A stretch of DNA of 64,000 nucleotides from Alopecurus myosuroides (Eukaryota > Streptophyta > Magnoliopsida > Poales > Poaceae), in contig CM054062.1 in NCBI GenBank assembly GCA_028641055.1, forward strand, positions 188,107,958 through 188,171,957, read 5' to 3'. Position numbers and translations under genes: made by a program. Below, in pieces: positions 45,172 through 56,878 of the stretch; position 1 is the stretch's first letter, and the number at the start of each line of letters is the position of its first letter. Below the pieces are notes generated by a model. That model saw only the letters and a list, made by a program, of their open reading frames with translations. It was not told the origin of the DNA and ran no database searches.

Positions 45172-45807
45172 AGCAAACTGTGTATGTATCTTCTTATCCG
45201 AGTTAAACTCCTATTCGGCAATCTGAAATTGAACTCGGGGACTGCCCTCGTCCAAATTGTTCCTTGTGTTTACTCTGTTTTACTTTGTCTATTCGGTTGA
45301 ACCACTTAGAATTTCGAAAGCATACAAAGTAGTGTGTTTAAACTCACCGGACACTCTGCGACTCTGCTGCTGTCCGCAACCCGGCTTCATGGCAAGCCAG
45401 AAAACAAGCCAAAGGGTCAATGAACACATGAAAAAGTGCAAAGGAAAGGAAGCGTGTGGAAACCGAATAGAGTGTTTTTTACTGTTTTTTCTTTTCGGCT
45501 AAGTGGTGGGCAGCGTTACTATGATTTTTCTAAGTGACTAAGTATTTGAAACTCCAACTTTGAACTCTCGTGACTCGGCTACCAAAAAAGCAACAAGTTG
45601 CAGGTAAGAGCTGAGATAAAAAGGAAGAGTGGATAAAAAATGCAACTCGGGGACTTGCATATTAACGCAACCCGGCAATGAGCCAGAGTTGCTAAGAACT
45701 TCAACTAAGATAAAATTGAGTAGCAACAAAGACTTAATAGTTTGATACATTTGCACCCGGCATCCCGGGGATCTGATAAAAGTTCTAGAGAATAAGTTTT
45801 TCAGGAG
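45172..45807. other. Spacer between integrase and the antisense gene
   Basis: No gene. Two more CTCGGGGACT motifs occur (about 45235 and 45646). The two opposing transcripts would converge here, so their 3' ends and terminators probably lie in this stretch. Confidence 0.45.
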
Positions 45808-46721
45808 TCACTCCTTGGCAGCATCGGTGTTGTCCGCAACATTGTCATCAGCTTCATCCTTCTCGGCATCAGCATCAGCCTTCGCGCTGTCAGCATCCGC
45901 TTCAGTGTTCGCGTTGGCGGCTAGCTCGTAGGTTGTAGTGGCAACCGAGATGGGATCTGTGGCCGAGGTGGATGCAGCAGATTGGAAGCTGGGCATCGGG
46001 AAGACGCCAGTTGCGCCCAGCTCGGGAGCCGCCTGGTTGATCATCATCTCGGTGGTGATGGTGACCTCCTTGGCGCTGGGTTGCGGCTTCTCGGCTTCAT
46101 CGTCAACCTTGCCCTTCCCCTTCTCGGCGGATCCATCAGTGCCATCTTCTTCAAAAACGCTCAAGCCCTCCGACTCGGCGTCACCTTCTTCATCGTCCTC
46201 TTCATCTTCGTCCCCGTCCTCAGGCTCGGTGTCTGGTTCGGGGAGGCCATCGATATAGTTGGCGGTGTCGGCGTAGGACGCAATATCGTAGGCCACCTTC
46301 TTCCGGCGTGCGACGCAGTCGGGATTCTTGGTCCACTTGGAATCTTCGCGCATCTCGAGAATCCTGTCAAGGTTGAGGTTCTCGTACCAGCTTGTGACGA
46401 AATGGAGCAGCTCGTCAGCTCCTGCCCGAGCTGCAGAGCCGCGCCATTTCTTCAACTCGGCCTTCACGCCGTCCAGCTTCTCGGCAAGCGCGCTGAAGCT
46501 GTCTGGCGCAGTTTGATCCGGCCAGAACAGATCGTGAAGTTTGTACGCTATGGACACCATGGTGGTGCCCAGGCCCTTGAGTTGGCGGAGTTGGGTTTTG
46601 ATGCTCAGAAGATTGTCGTAGACAGTGGACTTGGTATCAATGGGCATCCCGGATGCAGCTCGGAGTTGCTTGGCCTTCTCCAGAGCAGGCGTGCTTGCGG
46701 CGCGAAGATCAGGGAAGATAT
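45808..46721 (-). pseudogene. Antisense gene exon 8: helical region and acidic tail
   Basis: 304 codons with no stop before TGA 45808. The first half is helical (IFPDLRAASTPALEKAKQLR; YDNLLSIKTQLRQLKGLGTT) with a conserved-looking WPDQTAPDSFSALAEKLDG. The second half is very acidic (EPEDGDEDEEDDEEGDAESE) and then Ala/Asp repetitive. No known domain recognised. Confidence 0.6.
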
Positions 46722-49681
46722 CTGAAAGAGAAACCAGTAAGAATTGGGAAGGGAGGCAGAGAAGCAATGAAACCAGGTAGGGATGAGAAGAGGAAACTTA
46801 CGTTTGAGATCAACCAGCAGCGCGTCAAGCTTTATCTTCCAGTCCTCCTCGTCAGCAATGTGCATGTCTTCGATGCGGCGTGCGTCGGAGATCTGGAGGA
46901 CGAGCTGCTCGTTGTGTTTCTTCAACGACCTGATCTCCATCTCAAGTGCCTTCTCCTTGGCCTTGGCAGCTGCCTTGACCCTGTCCTTCTCGGCAGCCTG
47001 TTCGAGAGCATCCTCAAGAGCCGACTTCAGCTTCACCTGCATCTCTTCGAACTCGGCGCGCTCTACGTCGCGTTCCTTCTGGAGCTCCACGTCTCGGGTG
47101 GCCAGCTGCTGCTGCACCTCGGCAGGCATCAGGCAGTTAAGATGCTGCTCCCGGAAATTCTTGTATTCTTCTGCAAAGAGAACAGCAGTATTAGCAGAAT
47201 AACCAAGTAAAGGAAGTAGCACAAGTACAGAGTGGCCAGCAACTCACCTTCCAGATGCTTGATTTTGCTTTCGGCAGAGGAAGAGAAGACGTGGCAATGT
47301 TCATGCTGCTCCTTCAGTTCTTTGAATTTGCCTGCAGAGTAAACAGAGTTATAGCAAAAAGCAAACGCGGGCGTAAACACAAAACGCACAAACCGAATAG
47401 CTAAAAGCTTACCTTCTATCTCAGAAAGTTGGAGAGCGCGGTCCAGCGCCGCCTGCTCCATCGCGGCATCATCTTTTCGTTCGGCTTCAAGAGCCGCGAT
47501 GTGGTCCTTAGCCATGCGATGGTTCCAGAGCAGCCGGCAGAACACCTTGGTCCGCTTCAGAAGGCTATTTTGTGGAAGAGAAGAAAAGGAGCTAGAAAAT
47601 TTTGGAAGATTTGGCCCGAGAAGACGGCAACTCGGTTGAGCAACCGTCTACTCGGCCCGAATCTCGGGGACTGGGGAGTGACTAAGAGGAAAAGACGAGA
47701 AGAGAACAGAGAAATGGCAACTCGGAAAAAACAAGAAAAGCAAGAAAAACTTACAACATAGGACTGCTCGTCGTCCTCGGTGGCTTTGCGGAGGCAGAAC
47801 AGCTTCCCGGCCAAGGTGCAGGTTGGAGAAGCGATAGTCATTGGCACAGAGCCGACATCAGCCTTGTTCCAGTCAATCCGTTAATGATCAACTGGACCCA
47901 GCGTGTAGCCATTCCATTGAGGGACGCCATGGGCGTCGCTCTCCCAAACCTTGTCCACGAAGGCTACCCGGTCCAGGACCGCGGTCAGGCCTTCTGACTG
48001 GATCTCGTCCTCGTCGGCCTCGCGGGAGTGGAACTCAAGAGCTGGTTTTGCCTCCTTGCCTTTGGACTTGACGTCCACAGCCTTGGCCTGGCCTCCCTTC
48101 ACAGCAGAGAGCTTGTTCTCGCCTTTGGACAGCGAGATCTCATACTGCTTGGACGCCTCAAGCAGGTATTGTGGCCAGCTGGCTTGCGCGAGGACGGCAT
48201 CTCCACCACTCGACCCTTCGCCAGGGCCAGCAGATCCGGCGGCAACCATCTTGCTGCTAGAGGTGGGCCTGCCAATGGTTAGCTGTTTGATCTTCGCTGC
48301 AGGCTTCTCGGCTGGCACAAGCGGTGGCTTGGGTGGTGGCATCAGATCTCCACCCTGTGCAGCCTTGCGCGCTGGATTCTTCCGGGTAGGCGCTGCTTCA
48401 GGCTTGTTGATTTTCTTGGGGCTGGGCGCAAGGTCCGTCCGAGAAGCGGACGGAGGCACTTGGCAAGAAGCAGATGGAGGCTGTTGCTGAGAAGTGGTCT
48501 TGGAGGCACTCTGCTTGGGCGGAGGGCTTGGCGCAGTCGGTGGAGTTGCCTGCTAGGTAGGCGGCACAGGGGGGCGGCTACCCTGCGCAGCGTCTGGCTG
48601 CGCTTGGCTCTGGAGGACTGGCTCCATCACGGTCTTCTCTACCTGCTGCTCGGCAGCGGGATCGGGCTGGAGGACGGTTACTTCTTCTACCCGCGGCCTG
48701 GCCGCGGGGTCATCTTGAGCTACAGCCTGTTCTTCCTGCTGCTCGGTATTGTCATCTGGTCGCTCAAGGGCGGCACGGTCTTGGTTCTAAGCATCTTGTT
48801 CAACTTTCTCCCCAGCTGAGGTAACTGGGGGAGAGGGAGGCGTCTCATTGTGAGCAGCATCCTGCGCACTTTGGTACGCGTAGGTCTGCTGCTCCAAGTT
48901 CTCATCATCTTGGTCACCAGCGCCCGTGTTCTCGGCGCTGGTGTCTTCTTCTTCCAGCTTCACCGGAGAGGACGCACGCGTCCCGTCCCGCTTCACTGGC
49001 TCATCCTCATCCTCGGAGAGCTCGACGAGCTTCTCGAGGTCCATGACAGCTTTCCTCTTGGAGCTAGTGGGAGCTGCTGCAGCGTCAGCGTCCAGAGGGG
49101 CGCTGGAAGAGGGAAGGGTTCAGAAAAGGAGAAGGAGAAAAGCATAAAGAGAAACAACAGCAAAGTGGTACTCGGATGGAGTGACTTACCCTTTGGTGGT
49201 GGGAGGTTTCCTTCTGGCAGTGGTGGTCTTCTTCTTCTCAGTCTTTTTGTGCTTCTTGGCAGCAGGTTCTTGGGCACCACTGCCCGTCCTCTTCCGACTG
49301 GTGGGAGCTGCCACAGAGAGAGGCTGGACATCGATGGGCTCCTCGTCCTCCTCGTTCAGCTCAGGATCCTCTGCAGGGGTAGAAAATAAAAAGGAATTGA
49401 GAAACAGAAAAGGAAGTCAGATTGCGCTACTCGCGGTTAGAGAGGTGAACTTGGTCACCTTCGTCATCCTCGGACCAGTCCCGGATAGACGCGTCAACTT
49501 GGTGCTTACCAGGCTGGTGGGCGTGAGGGATGCAGAGGGTGTCCTGGGTGTCGTAGGTGGTCTCGTCATCCTCTTCTCGGTCATCTGACCAATTGCCCTC
49601 GAAGACCTCGACATCTTCCTCTGCCTGGCGATCGATGTGCTGGAAAGGCAAACAGATGGCACGAGTAAGTTGAGTTCTAAC

Positions 49682-50122
49682 CTAAGGAGTTCTACCCGGT
49701 ATAGCATGCAAACACAAAGCATATAAGGCTAAGGGGTTCTACTCGGCATGGCATGCAAATACAAAGCATATAGACCTAAGGAGTTCTACCCGGTATAGCA
49801 TGCAAACACAAAGCATATAAGGCTAAGGGGTTCTACTCGGCATGGCATGCAAATACAAAGCATATAGACCTAAGGAGTTCTACCCGGCATAGCATGCAAA
49901 CACAAAGCATACAAGGCTAAGGGTTTCTATTCGGAATAGCGTGCAAACACAAAGCATACTCAGCTAAGGATCTCTACTCGACAGGGCGTGCAAACACAAA
50001 GCACATAAAGCCAACAGGTCATGTATAATGTTCTACTCGGTACAACATGCAAAGACTAAGCATACTAAAGCTGAGAAGCCACCTACTCGGTATCAAAGTG
50101 CAGAAACAAAGCACAGAAGGCT
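49682..50122 (+). repeat. 47-base minisatellite in intron 1 of the antisense gene
   Basis: Units start CTAAGG at 49682, 49729, 49776, 49823, 49870, 49917 and 49964, exactly 47 bases apart. Two longer, diverged units follow to 50122. Alternate units differ in a fixed way (CCCGGTATAGC versus CTCGGCATGGC), so the first four behave as two copies of a 94-base unit. Confidence 0.92.
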
Positions 50123-50125
50123 AAC

Positions 50126-51046
50126 CTGTTCGATTCTCTTGGAGCGGCTATACGGCTCAAAGCCATACAGCCAGGTGCCGGAAAGTGAGGTTTGCATGAT
50201 AGATCTTGCCCAGATGGCCACATCGGCTTTGCTGAGCTCGAATGTGGTGGTCCTCGTGCAGTCCCGGCTTCCTCCATGGTAGCACATCTTGTGGGAGCGG
50301 CGCTGGAGCGGGAGCACTCGGCGTGAGATCCAGCACGCGATGGGATCATCTCGGCAGAATCCCTCATCCTGCAACTCGGGAAGGCGCTTCTCGATTTGAA
50401 CAACATCCTCGATGTTGCTCTTCGGGTTGTAGCCCCAATTCTGCTGACTTGGCCTTGCATTCTTCCACTTCGGGAGCCCTATCCGATCCTGGATTGGCTT
50501 CCCTTCTTCGGTGGCGACGTTCTTGACGTAGAGGAAGCTGCGCTGCCACTTGCCCACTGGCTCCAATCCCTTGACGCGCGGGTGGTGGCCGGTTGTGCGT
50601 TGCAGCATCATGGCGCACCCCGTCTGCGTCATCGCGCGGGCGCTCTCGGTGTGTCCTGGGTTGGGGATGCTCTGCTTGCGGAAGAAGAAGTAGCGTGCCC
50701 AACTATGGATAGTTGGGTAGACGCCGAGAAAAGCTTCATAGACCACCGCGTGAATGGAGAGCATGACCATGGCGTTGGGGGGAAGGTGATGTGGCTGGAG
50801 TCCAAAGTTCTTGAGGAACTCGGAGAAGAAGTCGGAGATTGGGAGGCCGAATCCGCGCTTGAAGTGCGCGAGGAAGACGACGAACTCGTCCTTCTCTGCC
50901 GTGGGGATGATCTCGCTCCCTGGCTGCCTGCACCTCACGCTGGGAGGGACACGGCGGGTGTTGACTAGCCACTGGCAGTCCTCCGCCGTGACCTCCGAGC
51001 CCTCCCATCCGGCGCGGGCGGCGGCATCGTCTTCTCCGCGAGCCAT
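50126..51046 (-). pseudogene. Antisense gene exon 1: Transposase_28 (PF04195) domain
   Basis: 307 codons, fully open, ending exactly on a codon boundary at CGAACAG before GTTAGC. It reads MARGEDDAAARAGWEG, then ISDFFSEFLKNFGLQPHHLP, PNAMVMLSIHAVVYEAFLGV and a basic patch. PF04195 is named for gypsy-type transposons but has no proven enzymatic activity. This exon has no stop and is the best preserved part of the gene. The related copy at 29011-29700 starts differently (MVKDKSMASK) but shares the domain. Confidence 0.75.
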
Positions 51047-51760
51047 GGAGGCGGAAAGATTCGTGGGAGATTGGAGTTGGAAACAGGTGGAGGAATCGCT
51101 CTCGGTCTCTCTGGCGGCGCGTGGAGCAGTGGCGCAGCAGGGATTTGCGGTGGCGGTTTGCTCGACGGCGGCGGAGAGACGAGGGGGCGCGGGATTGAAG
51201 TGAGCAGGAAAGAGGAGAAGAAGACGTCGAGGGGGTATTTATCTCTCCCCTCGAGTTGGCGTTACCAGCGGAATATTCGCGGATTGATCGTGCACAGAGA
51301 TCGTGCGGCGTGGGCTACGCACCGGTTAGAAATGCACACAGCGCATATCGCGCGCGTAACGGGCGCAGTTAATCCCACGTCGAGATCGTGGGCACTTGAT
51401 TGCGATTGAAGTGACTTAACAGGCTAGTGGGCCGGGGGTGCAGTTATTGGCGCGTGGCCTGCTGTACTCCAGGCACCGAGGCGTCGGGGGCACAGGGGTG
51501 TGACACATGCCCCGTAGCGACACAAAGAGGTGGATTCACACCGTTTAAGCGGGATTGTGTTTCGAGATTTCGCTAAGACTTTTTACTCAGCATCACAGAG
51601 GAAGAATACTGCTATTCGGAGAAGCGGAGTTGCAAGCAAGAATTGAAGGGCCGTGTGGAAGTGCTACTCGGCCCCCTTTCAGTTATGAAGAGAAGGGTTG
51701 TTTTAAGCTGGCAGGGCCCAGTGAACGAGTTCGCAGGACACTACCAGCTTCGGGGACTAA
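51047..51760. promoter_or_regulatory. Bidirectional 3' region: antisense promoter and polypurine tract
   Basis: No protein domain. It holds the antisense gene's leader and, at 51748-51760, GCTTCGGGGACTA, the polypurine-tract-like sequence directly before the 3' LTR that primes plus-strand synthesis. Confidence 0.5.
51236..51242 (-). promoter_or_regulatory. TATA-like box of the antisense gene
   Basis: The minus strand reads GAGATAAATACCC about 190 bases before the ATG at 51046. The related gene at 29011 also has a TATAAATA box upstream. Confidence 0.45.
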
Positions 51761-52134
51761 TGTCGGGGGGTTACCCCCGAGTAGGGGTAAGGCAAGTGCT
51801 AAAGGCAAGGTCAAAGGTGCTGTTTGACCGGGTAGATGGCTACCCGGTACTCTCTACCCGGTAGGTTTCTATCCGGCCGTACCCACCAATGGCCAGGAGG
51901 AGAAATCAAGCAAGTTATGTTCATCCGAGTAAAGAAGTTGGTCCGAGTAGACGGAGTGAGTTCCTACTCGGGCCAGAAGTCAATGGAGCCGTTCTGACAA
52001 GGGATCCCGCGTATCCTGCGTCCGTACCGGCATGCGGTTCAACTTACGGAGCGCGTGATTATCCGTGCTACGGCGTGGCTACAGTGCGGTAGGCGCCTAT
52101 CAAGTCATGTCACTGACAGAGGGGACAGGACAGG
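51761..52134 (+). repeat. 3' LTR of the inner Tat element, first part
   Basis: It matches 37323-37695, starting TGTCGGGGGGTTACCCC, and is cut at ACAGG (52130-52134) by the LARD insertion. Confidence 0.93.
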
Positions 52135-55100
52135 TGTAGCATCCCAACTTTTAATAAAGATGGAATACCTGTGTTATTGTACTAGTCCCTGGATCAATTG
52201 CTAGCACCACAGTACAAAATGAAATATCATGCAAATGCATCAAATTCTATTACATCGCATGATCCAGTCTTTACAAGATAGGATTACAACTTGCATAGTC
52301 TTAGAAGACTAGCAGAAAACAAAGAAATACAGCGGAAAACATAGTACAACATTGAGCCCATCTTCTTCATGTGCCACAGGCAAAACATGTTGGCGATAGT
52401 CTCGAGATCCTAAACGAAATCCTCACTCGTCTTCAGAAACATCTGCAATATGGAATATGCAGCCACAAGGGAGTCAATACAATTTAATGTATTGGCAAGT
52501 AACACTATGGTGGATATAAATGGCAAGACTAATACTACATGCTTATTTGGCTGAGTGGAGTTTTGGCTAAGTTTGCATAAAGCCAGTTTTCTCCTATCAC
52601 TTTTGTAAAACCAACTTTTCTTTTCAAAAGGGTGGCAACATTGGATTAAGATCCAGGCACCACAATACTGTTCACTTGGTCAAAATTTTACTTATTGAAA
52701 TTGATGATGAGATTCTTCCGTCAATCCTTGTCCAGCTGCTCATAGTTGTCCATAACCGGGGACACGGCTAAGATCTTAGTTTGTTGATCTGCAGAGTTTG
52801 TGCACTTTCACCTTCAGACTCAATTCAGCCCAAACATCCTATACACCCGGAGTGCATCATGGAAAGGAGAGAATTGAGACGAGATCTTTCAGAAGAAGAA
52901 GTCCAACCACCGGCAAGACCCGTTCCACCTATAATTATGCTACATCTGCTTGTAAGCCTGGGCTGAACCCTCACAACTTAGTTGATCAAGACAGAGCCCA
53001 TATGTCAAAAGGCTGCACGGGAAGCTACTAGACTTAGAGGACATAGAAATCTCTTTGTTCCTGGGTGGCCATCCGCAAGTGACAACCTCAAGTGGAATAA
53101 CCCTTAGGCAAGGGCCCTGAGGAAACACTCAACATAACCCAGTCTTACCACTTCCACCCAGGTGGTTCATTCATTAGTTATACTTAGATTTTTCCTCAAC
53201 ATCTAGTAAAACCATTTGTAACATTGCATAGCATCTACTAAGTTCAAAGGCTATCAAAATAACAAGGTAAAAGGGATGGCTACACACTACTAGGATAATA
53301 GCATAGCATAGTATAACTTAGTAAAATTTCCTATCATGCATGCTACTCAAAATCAACTAATGCATATAGAAAATAATGGGTAGTTTATGATGTGTTACTT
53401 GCCTTGTTGAAGTTGGTGAAGATATCACACTCTCTTCACAAAAGATCGTTGCTCTCCGTACAATCTATTCATTGAAAACACAATAACAAAATAAACAAGC
53501 ATCCTAGCAAACAAACATACAAGTGTAGAAAAACAACTAACATATCAAATGGGGCTTAACCAAGTTGGTTAGGACAAGGTTTGGGTTCTAAAGATTCATT
53601 CTCTAATGGTCTCATACTTGTTAAGTAAATTCCAATGGTTTACTTGGGAAGGGCTAGGTTGAGTTTGATGTGATCTAACTTTATTATAACCATACTTGTC
53701 GAGGAAGTTCCAAGAGTTCACTAAGAATAAACATATTACTTCTTCAACTAAGGTAATACATGCAAACACTTGGTCATATTCACCTTCAAAAATATTTGAG
53801 TGACTATGCTAGTATTTTCCCATTGTGGTTAGGGTAGGTCTACTAACATCATCATCAAATGGAAAATATTACTAAGTCTTGGGTTTTCCATTTGGGTCAA
53901 TGGCTGGACATAAACAACTTGTTATTCTTCAGCTTGTGTGAATTGTTCCAAGTCTTCACATGTTTGTCTTCTGGAAGTTCACCTTCATGTAGTTTCCTCC
54001 TTGTTGTGAATCTTCTCTTGATCTTGATAAATCTTCATGATCTTCACTTCACTACTTGGTTTAGGTATGGGATGGTCACAAATACCACTAAGTCAAATCG
54101 GAAAGAATATAAGAAGGAAGATAGAAGGAGAGAGAGAGAGAGAGATGTCTTCTTCTAAACTTCTTCACACTTGTACTGCTTGGGTTGCTTCTAGTTGTTG
54201 TGGAGTCCAAGTCTTTTCTTCAAAACTTCTTCATTGATATTCCTTGTAGCTCTTCATGTTTCCACTAAGTTGAAAGTAAAGAACCTTCTATCTCTTGAGT
54301 CTTGTTTTCCATTTGCTAACTTGATGGATTCTTGAAGCAAGAATAGGGGGATGGAGAAGTAGATAGAAAACTATGGTACTAGTGTTTTGAGGTTCACTAC
54401 TTGGTCTTTTATATGGTTAGCATATACTAGGGGCTTGGTTTTGGATTCCAAATGGCCACAACATCAAAGAAAATCCAATAGAAATAAATTCTAGGGCATG
54501 ATAATATGGGTGGATTACTATGTTAGGTTTTTGGTCAAAAACACATGGTCATGGTCCAAGGGTGTCCAAAATTGTTGGGCAAGGTTGTTTCTGGTCCAAG
54601 GTTATCAAATGGAGCAATTTTGCAAAAGGAACTATATTGAAATTATTTACAGAATTAAATCTATGTCAAAATTACTCAAATATTCTAATTAATTCTAAAT
54701 TCAAATTTTAATTTGATCAAATATTATTTTGGGACAGAGGATATGAAAGTACACATTCTAAGGTTTCCAAATATATTTTATTTGCAATTTGTGGATTTGT
54801 AGAATTTGAATTATGCCAAATTTCATCAAACAAGCATATTTGAATTTGAACAGATTTAAGTTAGTCAAATTTGAATTTGGCCAGTTCCAAAAGTTTCTAC
54901 ATGTCAAGGGATTTTCAAAAAGTCCAAGATTGCTAAATTTGGCTAAGTGGTTGAAAAGATATGATAGATCTAAGATGTAGGGGCTTTTCTGCAAAATTTA
55001 CATTTTATTTTTATTCGGATTTAAATCCAGAGATGGGCTGGGTTCAGATCTGTTATTTGCCGCACAGGGCAAGGGGTAGAGACTGGGCCTGGGCCGGCTA

Positions 55101-55242
55101 CGCGTTGCGTGGGCGACAAACAACCAGATCAGCGCAGCCCACTAGCGCTGATGTGGCGTGCTCCTATTGGCCTATACCGGTTCGGTTAAGTGATTGGACG
55201 TGGAGCGCCCGATCTGGATCTAACGGTGGATACAGCTAGGGT

Positions 55243-55749
55243 TTACCTCCTGCCGGAAAGGGGTTGCCGGCAATGGCGCGCGCGGCGGCGCTGTCCTCGG
55301 GTTTCGTCGGAGACGGTGCTACGGCGGTTCTCGGACTCAACGACGATGACGACCCGATGCAAGGATCCACGGCGAAGCGGATGGTGACCATGGCGCGGCC
55401 TCGCGCTTCCCGGGACGGTGGCACGGCGCGAACGGAGACAATCCAGACGGCGACGAGCTTCGAATGCTCGCAGTTGTCCTCGATCTTCTGCGAAAAACAA
55501 AGCCAAGAGTATCAGAGGGCGCTCAAGGGGGAGGGGAAGAGGACAGAGCAAAAAGGGGGCGGCGTTGTCCTGCTGCATTGCCGGAGTTGAGGATTTAGGG
55601 CCGCGGGAGGATCCAACTCCGGCGAGAAATACCCGCATCCTCGGGGCACCATTTGGGAATGAGTCAGAGAGGAAAACGAAGAGGGGATCTGGGGCTTTAA
55701 GGAGAGCGCCAGGGAAGGAATTAACGCGTCTTAATTCGCGAGAAATCAA
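55243..55749 (-). CDS. 168-codon ORF in the CpG-rich block of the LARD 3' LTR
   Basis: A copy of the ORF at 61423-61929, with a handful of substitutions. Same caution. Confidence 0.2.
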   Translation of the reverse strand: MISRELRRVNSFPGALLKAPDPLFVFLSDSFPNGAPRMRVFLAGVGSSRGPKSSTPAMQQDNAAPFLLCPLPLPLERPLILLALFFAEDRGQLRAFEARRRLDCLRSRRATVPGSARPRHGHHPLRRGSLHRVVIVVESENRRSTVSDETRGQRRRARHCRQPLSGRR

Positions 55750-55807
55750 AGCGCGAACAAATGGGAGTAATCGGGCTCCCTGCCGTTTCCAGAGGAAAGA
55801 GATGAGG

Positions 55808-55827
55808 TGACGTCAGCAATGACATCA
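55808..55827 (-). promoter_or_regulatory. as-1-like double TGACG element in the LARD 3' LTR
   Basis: Identical to 61988-62007. Confidence 0.5.
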
Positions 55828-56861
55828 TCTCTTCTTTTCCTTTTTGTTTTTATTTTCTGTTTTTAATAACTTTTAAAATATAAGCCCAAATGACCTCAAA
55901 TCAATTGCAATTCTTTTATAAAAATAGATTCTTTCTGTTTGGAACATTTTTATAAACTTTTCAACACATTTCACTTTTCATTTTTTTTGAAAATATAAAT
56001 AATTCACTAATAGTGATAAATGTATATTTGAAATTAGAAAATTAAAATGTTGTTTTTGGTTAAATAAAATTTTAGAGATAATTAACATGTCAAATACTAT
56101 TTTTGAAAGTCATTTCACATCACTTTTATATTTTATAAATTCAAGATTTCAGTGATTTACATATAGTAACTTTATTCCATTTTAAAATTTAGAAAATTAT
56201 ATATTGATGTTATTGTCTAAATAAAATCTCAGAGATATTTTACATGTCATATATTATTTTTGGAAAGCCATTTTAAAACTATTTCACATTTTATAATTTT
56301 AGGATATGAAGGATTTACTATTAGTAACTTAATGTTATTTAATTAGTTCACATCAAATAATTAATATTGTTGATCAATAAAATTTAGAATAAAACCACAA
56401 GTCATAATATTGTTTTCAAAACCCTCTTTTATGTTATTTTCCAAACAATGCATTTTATTTTCACACCTTCATGTTTAAAACTTGGAATAACAACTAAAAG
56501 TTATTACTAATAATTTTATTCTCATCAAATACTTTTAAGGCCTAGAACTTTATTAAGGGTTATAAATAATTGAGTAATGTTGCTATAAGATAAACTTCAA
56601 ACTTAATATAAAACATTTTAGATAAAGGTTTGTTAACAAAAGATATTCCCTTTGTATAAAGGAACTTATTTTTTGAATAAAGGTTTAGGGTTTAAGGAAC
56701 ATAGGCATAATTGGATTTCTAATTCCAATAAACTTGGTATAGGACCACATAATTCATTTTTGTTTGAGTTTTATTAGATTTTGGTGACTTGCATAACATG
56801 AAAACAAAAAGTTTCAAATTTTTGTGATTTTTTGCATTTTCCAAAAATCAGGGATGTTACA

Positions 56862-56878
56862 GACTACCACCCTTAAAA
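56862..56878 (-). other. Polypurine tract of the LARD-like element
   Basis: The minus strand reads TTTTAAGGGTGGTAGTC directly before the 3' LTR. Confidence 0.65.

Larger units (their letters stand above)
45808..51046 (-). pseudogene. Eight-exon antisense gene in the Tat element (Transposase_28 domain, coiled coil, acidic tail)
   Basis: It runs opposite to gag-pol. By reading splice sites I place exons at 51046-50126, 49639-49459, 49370-49190, 49102-47755, 47564-47413, 47331-47248, 47170-46802 and 46721-45808. Introns begin GT and end AG (for example AACAG/GTTAGC, CCTTTCCAG/CAC, GAAG/GTAAGC, CTTTCAG/ATATC). Codon phase matches at every junction except exon 4 to 5, which is off by one base. 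The sum is about 4150 bases, near 1380 codons. Exon 1 holds the PF04195 domain; exons 2-4 are acidic and then Pro/Lys-rich; exons 5-7 form a long coiled coil; exon 8 ends very acidic. In-frame stops: TAG 48787, TAG 48553, TAA 47881. Such antisense ORFs are known in Tat elements; their function is unknown. Confidence 0.75.
52135..56861 (-). repeat. 3' LTR of the LARD-like element
   Basis: 4727 bases, highly similar to 58348-63040 except for two blocks of clustered differences (about 52840-53070 and 54355-54550). Confidence 0.9.

Noticed and set aside
45938..46725. Plus-strand ORFs of 106 and 247 codons
   Set aside because: Shadows of antisense exon 8; acidic codons read backwards as Ser/Leu-rich text.
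49682..50122. CRISPR-like array
   Set aside because: Units are contiguous without unique spacers, and the setting is a plant retrotransposon intron.
53859..54158. 99-codon ORF in the LARD LTR, repeated at 60073-60372
   Set aside because: Hydrophobic text from T-rich LTR sequence, antisense to the element, no domain. Its repetition follows from the LTR pair.
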